NCBI GenBank assembly: GCA_045647865.1
Contig: JAZRMW010000041.1
Span: forward strand, 135,390 to 199,389
DNA: 64,000 nt
Reading direction: 5' to 3'
From: Phocaeicola_A sp045647865
GTDB lineage: Bacteria; Bacteroidota; Bacteroidia; Bacteroidales; Bacteroidaceae
This document shows, one piece after another, positions 59,945 through 64,000 of the stretch. Position 1 is the stretch's first letter. Each line of letters starts with the position of its first letter. A program made the translations under genes and the position numbers. Under the pieces are notes generated by a model. The model saw nothing but the letters and a program-made list of their open reading frames with translations. It was not told the origin of the DNA and ran no database searches.

Positions 59945-62153
59945 AGCTAAACTTCACCTTGCCTCGTATGTCGGTCGATGAACTTCCTACGTAAGCCGTG
60001 AATTTGCCTGCCTCGGCCTTCCATGCGTGGGTGCCTTCGTCGAAGAATTTCAGCATGTCGGGGGTGATGGTGAAGGTCACTTCACGCGTTTCGCCAGGTG
60101 CGAGGGAGAGTTTCTGGAAGCCCTTCAACTCCTTCACAGGGCGGATGACACTGGCCTTGTCGTCACCGATGTAGAGTTGCACCACTTCCTTACCTTCGCG
60201 CTTGCCCGTATTGGTAACACTGATGGTGAGGGTCAACTCGCCACTTTCGTTCATTGCCTTGTCCGAGAGGGCAGGTTTGCCATAGGCGAAGGTAGTGTAG
60301 CTAAGGCCGTGTCCGAAGGGGTAGCGGGCAGGGATTTTCTTTGTGTCGTGCCAACGGTAGCCTACGAGGATGTCCTCTTTGTACTCCACCTTCACTCCGT
60401 CGCCCGGATAGCCTATCTTGCCGAAAGCGTGTGCTCCGCAATCCTCCAATTTGGCGGGGAAGGAGAAGGGCAACTTACCACTGGGGTTCACCTCGCCACA
60501 CAATACATCTACCACCGTGGGGCCTAATTCAGAACCGATGTACCAGCTCTGCAGGATGGCAGGCATACGTTCGGGGTAGGGGATACGAACGGCATTTCCG
60601 CTCACCAGTACGGTTACCACGCGAGGGTTCACATCGAGCATCTCTTTGAGCAATTCGTTTTGTCCGAAGGGGAGGTCGTAAGTCTGTCGGTCGCTATCCT
60701 CGCAATCCTGATGACGGTTCTTGTTCAATCCGCCTACGAAGACAATGAGGTCGGCCTCGCGGGCGGCAACTACAGCTGCATTGCGGAGCGAATCCACGAT
60801 GCTCTTTTTCACCTCCTCAACACTTCCGTAGAGGGTCTTTCCCGCTTGATAACCCTTGGCATACGAAATCTTGTCGCCATACTTCGCCTTCATGGCATCG
60901 AGCACCGAGGTCTCGTGTTGCACCTTCAACTCCGATGAACCACCGCCCATGCAGAGCTTGCGTGTGGCATTGTCGCCCACGACGAGTATCTTATTGTAAC
61001 GTGCAGGGTCGATAGGGAGGAGAGCCTGTTCGCCTTTCTTCGGAGCATTGTTCTGAAGGAGCACAATACCCTCGCCACCGATTGTGCGTGCCACCTTGGA
61101 GTGTGCGGCATAGTCTTGGTTACCGAAAGGTTTCCGGGTGTTCATGGCCGTGCGGAAAATCAGTCGGAGGATGCGCGACGCCTTGTCATCTACGACACTC
61201 TCGCTCACCTTGCCTTGGCGCACAAGGTTGAGGAAGTCATTGCCCAGGTAGCAATCCTGTGCCTTGAATGCACGTCCGCGGATTCCCTTGTCAGGGCGGC
61301 TATCAGTACCCATCTCGATGTCGAGTCCGTTCACGGCCGATTCGTAGGTGTCATGGGTGCCTGCCCAGTCGCTCACTACCACTCCGTCGAATCCCCATTC
61401 GCCCTTCAGAATCTTGTTCAGCGTGAGGTCGTTGTGGCAAGCGTGAGTACCCAATATCTTGTTGTATGCGCCCATGATGCTCCATGCGCCACCCTCTTGC
61501 ACGGCAGCTTTGAAGCCCGGCAAATAGATTTCGTACATGGCACGTTCGCTCACGATGACGTCCACATTCCAGCGTTGCATTTCCTGATTGTTCAGCGCAT
61601 AGTGCTTCACGCAGGCAGCCACACCGTTCTTCTGCAGTTCCTGTACGTAGGGCACTACCATGCGGCTTGCCAGGTAGGGGTCTTCGCCCATATACTCAAA
61701 GTTGCGTCCGTTCAGCGGGGTGCGGTAGATGTTTACACCGGGTCCCAAGAGGATGTCCTTCTCGCGGAAGCGTGCCTCCTCGCCGATGGCCTTGCCATAG
61801 AGTGCCGCCATCTCGGGATTCCACGTGGCCGCAAGGCAGGTGAGGGCAGGGAAGGCCGTACACGAGTCGTTCGTCCATGCGGCATTGCTCCACGAGCCCC
61901 ATTGGATTTCCTCGCGCACTCCGTGAGGGCCGTCGCTCATCCACAGTTCGGGGATTCCCAATCGGGGTACACCGGGGCTGCTGAACTTGCTTTGTGCGTG
62001 GCACATGGCCACTTTCTCTTCCAGCGTCATGCGGCTGAGTGCGTCCTTCACTCGCTCTTCAATCGGCTTCGTCTCGTCCTGATAGACAGGAATCTGCGCT
62101 TGTCCCATCCATCCGATGGCCAAGGCACACAAGGTAATGATTGTCTTTTTCAT
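59937..62153 (-). CDS. bglX: Glycoside hydrolase family 3 beta-glucosidase, secreted
   Basis: A 738-residue enzyme, probably a periplasmic beta-glucosidase or beta-xylosidase. ATG 62153 gives the signal peptide MKKTIITLCALAIGWMGQAQ; the longer frame overlaps rmuC. GH3 N-domain motifs are GPGVNIYRTPLNGRNFEYMG and the nucleophile Asp in GVVVSDWAGTHDT. The GH3 C-domain is at about 370-600, and a fibronectin-like domain at the end (GKREGKEVVQLYIGDD). The gene_symbol reflects family resemblance, not shown specificity. No SusCD or other polysaccharide-utilisation genes are nearby. Confidence 0.9.
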   Translation of the reverse strand: MKKTIITLCALAIGWMGQAQIPVYQDETKPIEERVKDALSRMTLEEKVAMCHAQSKFSSPGVPRLGIPELWMSDGPHGVREEIQWGSWSNAAWTNDSCTAFPALTCLAATWNPEMAALYGKAIGEEARFREKDILLGPGVNIYRTPLNGRNFEYMGEDPYLASRMVVPYVQELQKNGVAACVKHYALNNQEMQRWNVDVIVSERAMYEIYLPGFKAAVQEGGAWSIMGAYNKILGTHACHNDLTLNKILKGEWGFDGVVVSDWAGTHDTYESAVNGLDIEMGTDSRPDKGIRGRAFKAQDCYLGNDFLNLVRQGKVSESVVDDKASRILRLIFRTAMNTRKPFGNQDYAAHSKVARTIGGEGIVLLQNNAPKKGEQALLPIDPARYNKILVVGDNATRKLCMGGGSSELKVQHETSVLDAMKAKYGDKISYAKGYQAGKTLYGSVEEVKKSIVDSLRNAAVVAAREADLIVFVGGLNKNRHQDCEDSDRQTYDLPFGQNELLKEMLDVNPRVVTVLVSGNAVRIPYPERMPAILQSWYIGSELGPTVVDVLCGEVNPSGKLPFSFPAKLEDCGAHAFGKIGYPGDGVKVEYKEDILVGYRWHDTKKIPARYPFGHGLSYTTFAYGKPALSDKAMNESGELTLTISVTNTGKREGKEVVQLYIGDDKASVIRPVKELKGFQKLSLAPGETREVTFTITPDMLKFFDEGTHAWKAEAGKFTAYVGSSSTDIRGKVKFSYE

Positions 62154-62197
62154 GTGTCTGTTATTATTTTTGAATGTCATTATGTATTCTCTTTTCC

Positions 62198-63697
62198 TCA
62201 CTCTTCAGTGGTCTCGTTCTGCCCTTCGAGGAAGAGGGTTTCGCCCACCTCTTCGATGCCCTTCTTGCGCTTGTTTTCTTTGGCTCCAGCTTTCAGGAGG
62301 TTGCGTGCGGCAGTGATGATGCTTGGCCCACTATCGGCCGTAGTGATCTTCAGTCGGCTCATCTTCTTGAGTGTATCGCTCATGCTTGCCTCCACATCCA
62401 TGAAGCGTATGCCGAAGTCCTGTATGCGTTCGATGACCGTGTTGGCAGCATCCATCATCGCCTGTTGGTTGCTCAGTTGGCGCACCTGTGTCCACATCAT
62501 CTCCAGCACGCGCAGGTTCATGTACATGGTCTGAGGCCCCAGGATGAGTACCCCCTCGTCGTAAGCCTCGCGCCACAGGGTGGAGTCGTTCAGCAGGGCA
62601 AGGTTCAACGCCCCTTCGATGGGGACATACATGATGGCAAAGTTCAGGCGGTTGTATCCTTGTGGGAGATAGCGCGTGTAGTCCTTCTTGGCAAGCCGTT
62701 TCACTTGGGCGCGCACACTCTGCAGATGGGCTTGCAGATGCATGGTTTTCTCCTCGCCCTCCTCACAGTTCATGTATCGTTCGTAGTCGGTGAGCGACAT
62801 CTTTGCATCCACCACCACGTGGCGGTTGTTCGGGAAGTGGAGGATAAAGTCGGGTATCAGTCCCTTTCCCTCATCGCCCTTCAAAGCCTTTCCAGCCTGG
62901 TCGCGCAGCGTCTCTTGGGTAGTGAACTGTTCGCCCTCCTTCAACTCCATATCCTCCAGCAATTGCTTCAGTTTCAACTCTCCGAAGTTGCCCTGCACCT
63001 TCACTTCGCCCGTCAGTGCGCGTGTCAGTCGGTCGGCCGTTTCGCCCAGCGCGGCACTCTTCTCCATGTTCACCTTGATGGTGGCATCCAGTCGGGTCAT
63101 CGCCTCGGCCTGTTGCTCCTTCGTCTTGTTGAAGGCCTCCTGCATCTCCTTGAAGCTCCGTTGCAGAGGGTCGATGATTTTCGACACCTGCTCACGGTTC
63201 TGCTCACCCAACTCCTGTTGGCGGGCTTTCAGCACCGATTCCGATGTCGCCTTCATCTGCTCCTTGATGAGCGCGAGTTGTGCCTCCACCTGCTTCTTGT
63301 TCATCTCCTTCAGTGCCTCCAATTGTTTCTCCGAGGCCTCCTTCACTTGTGCCAGTTGGCGCTCGTGAGCCTCCTTCATCTCGTTGCACTGTTGTTCGTG
63401 ACTCCTCTTTATCTCCTTGATTTGCTGTTCGTTTACGGCCTTTTGCTCATCCAACCGTTCAACGGCATTCGTCGCCTTGGCACATTGCACATCGCGCTCC
63501 GATGTCAGCGTCCGTATCTCCTCCGTCTGTCGGGCGATGATGCTATCCTGCTCTCCTACGCGGGCCTGTAGTTCGTTCATGCTCCCTTGCAGAGCGTCAC
63601 ACTTCGCCTCACCCCCCTTTTTGCCGACGAGATATCCGACGATGGTCATCACCATCATACCCACAATAGCCAATATAATAAGGTATAAGTTTTCCAT
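62198..63697 (-). CDS. rmuC: DNA recombination protein RmuC
   Basis: A 499-residue protein. It has one N-terminal transmembrane helix (YLIILAIVGMMVMTIVGYLV), a coiled coil from about 25 to 190 rich in Glu, Gln and Lys, and a PD-(D/E)XK nuclease-like C-domain (VQGNFGELKLKQLLEDMELK, LPDFILHFPNNRHVVVDAKM in part, VDAKMSLTDYERYMN). RmuC limits inverted-repeat recombination in E. coli; the exact activity is not established. The promoter box is at 63728-63735. The GH3 start lies 44 bp beyond its stop. Confidence 0.94.
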   Translation of the reverse strand: MENLYLIILAIVGMMVMTIVGYLVGKKGGEAKCDALQGSMNELQARVGEQDSIIARQTEEIRTLTSERDVQCAKATNAVERLDEQKAVNEQQIKEIKRSHEQQCNEMKEAHERQLAQVKEASEKQLEALKEMNKKQVEAQLALIKEQMKATSESVLKARQQELGEQNREQVSKIIDPLQRSFKEMQEAFNKTKEQQAEAMTRLDATIKVNMEKSAALGETADRLTRALTGEVKVQGNFGELKLKQLLEDMELKEGEQFTTQETLRDQAGKALKGDEGKGLIPDFILHFPNNRHVVVDAKMSLTDYERYMNCEEGEEKTMHLQAHLQSVRAQVKRLAKKDYTRYLPQGYNRLNFAIMYVPIEGALNLALLNDSTLWREAYDEGVLILGPQTMYMNLRVLEMMWTQVRQLSNQQAMMDAANTVIERIQDFGIRFMDVEASMSDTLKKMSRLKITTADSGPSIITAARNLLKAGAKENKRKKGIEEVGETLFLEGQNETTEE

Positions 63698-63727
63698 ACA
63701 ATCACACGATTCTTTGATTTAATGGTG

Positions 63728-63735
63728 CAAAAGTA
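63728..63735 (-). promoter_or_regulatory. -7 box of rmuC
   Basis: The minus strand reads TACTTTTG (TAnnTTTG), 31 bp upstream of ATG 63697. Confidence 0.6.
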
Positions 63736-63804
63736 AGAAAAAAAACATTCAAGCGTGCAGATGTCTGCATTTTTTTCTCTTTTCCATCCCTTGTCCCCAA
63801 CTAA

Positions 63805-63829
63805 TTTTAGGCGCAGATTGCGCCTAAAA
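63805..63829. other. Perfect 11-bp inverted repeat upstream of rmuC
   Basis: TTTTAGGCGCA (63805-63815) and TGCGCCTAAAA (63819-63829) around a 3-nt loop. It is AT-flanked and could terminate a transcript entering from the right edge, or be an operator. No gene is visible between it and the repeat at the edge. Confidence 0.6.
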
Positions 63830-63880
63830 AAATAGAGGAGGGAGTCACCATGCAAGCAGCACTATCGTCTGCACTCCTTC

Positions 63881-64000
63881 GGAGCCCCGTCGCACAGAGC
63901 ACTGTGCTCCCCTCGCTACAGCACAGAAGCACATCTAGTGCTTCTTTCTACGAGCCTTGCTACGCCTAAGCGAAGCGTCACTCCTGCACTCCTGCACTCC
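63881..64000 (-). repeat. 120-bp hairpin-rich intergenic repeat, copy B (reaches the window edge)
   Basis: The reverse complement matches 2363-2482 with 5 mismatches by eye and no gaps. In this copy AGAAGCAC/GTGCTTCT is a perfect 8-bp stem, broken in copy A. Octads GGAGTGCA, GGAGTGCA, GGAGTG sit at its 5' end. It may extend beyond the window. Confidence 0.85.

Noticed and set aside
61101..62534. 477-codon plus-strand frame
   Set aside because: It is antisense to the GH3 gene and the end of rmuC, both with clear family motifs. Long antisense frames are common opposite GC-richer genes.
62174..63571. 465-codon plus-strand frame
   Set aside because: Antisense to rmuC; the Leu/His-rich translation is the complement of RmuC's coiled-coil codons.

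Overview
The window looks like a chromosomal segment of a gut Bacteroidales bacterium, probably Bacteroidaceae. Three things point there: the ATP synthase order atpD-C-B-E-F-H-A-G, the lpxB/surE/parAB/DUF5683/mltD/relA neighbourhood, and about a dozen promoters with the Bacteroides -7 consensus TAnnTTTG. Family calls come from reading the translations and from memory of family motifs; nothing was searched. No rRNA, tRNA, CRISPR array, insertion sequence or integrase was seen.

Layout. 0-4 kb: the N-terminus of a kinase-fold protein, a pair of half-size CHR transporters, a cupin lipoprotein and a tryptophanase/tyrosine phenol-lyase-family enzyme. 4.4-11.4 kb: a complete F1Fo ATP synthase operon, followed by cardiolipin synthase and uvrA. 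16.1-31.1 kb: a visibly AT-rich accessory region. 31.1-39.5 kb: lpxB, surE, parA, parB, a DUF5683 protein, a LysM lytic transglycosylase and a RelA/SpoT enzyme. 39.6-46.9 kb: an AraC regulator, an FlK-like thioesterase, a hypothetical protein, a DUF4296 lipoprotein, lspA, a DksA-like protein and ileS. 47.2-53.4 kb: an RND efflux operon. 53.5-58.8 kb: an aromatic 2-oxoacid operon (ACT protein, phenylacetate-CoA ligase, aminotransferase, IorB, IorA). 58.9-63.7 kb: a nitrilase-family amidase, a GH3 beta-glucosidase and RmuC.

The most interesting locus is 17.1-28.8 kb. A tight minus-strand operon encodes a secreted caspase-like protease, a small sigma factor, a single-pass membrane TPR protein, a HEPN protein and a secreted TPR-CHAT protease. 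Divergent from it are plus-strand genes: an unknown protein, a possible 42-aa protein, a coiled-coil protein, a DUF4407 membrane protein, a vWA/macro-like fusion, an unknown protein and a WG-repeat membrane protein. Two sites in this divergent half (22972-23011 and 23876-23915) share TGTTTACCTTTTC-N10-CGATAAA-N4-TAAAAG at identical spacing. They look like paired promoters for a dedicated sigma factor, most simply the one encoded in the locus. I propose a signalling or defence-like module in which cell-envelope proteolysis controls a sigma factor; this is inference.

A second theme is a set of intergenic tracts built from short units of fixed length (7, 8, 9 or 22 bp) whose sequence drifts while the register is kept. 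Two of these run into genes: one inside iorA, and one that supplies the last codons of the GH3 gene. A 120-bp hairpin-rich element occurs twice in inverted orientation, at 2.4 kb and at the right edge.
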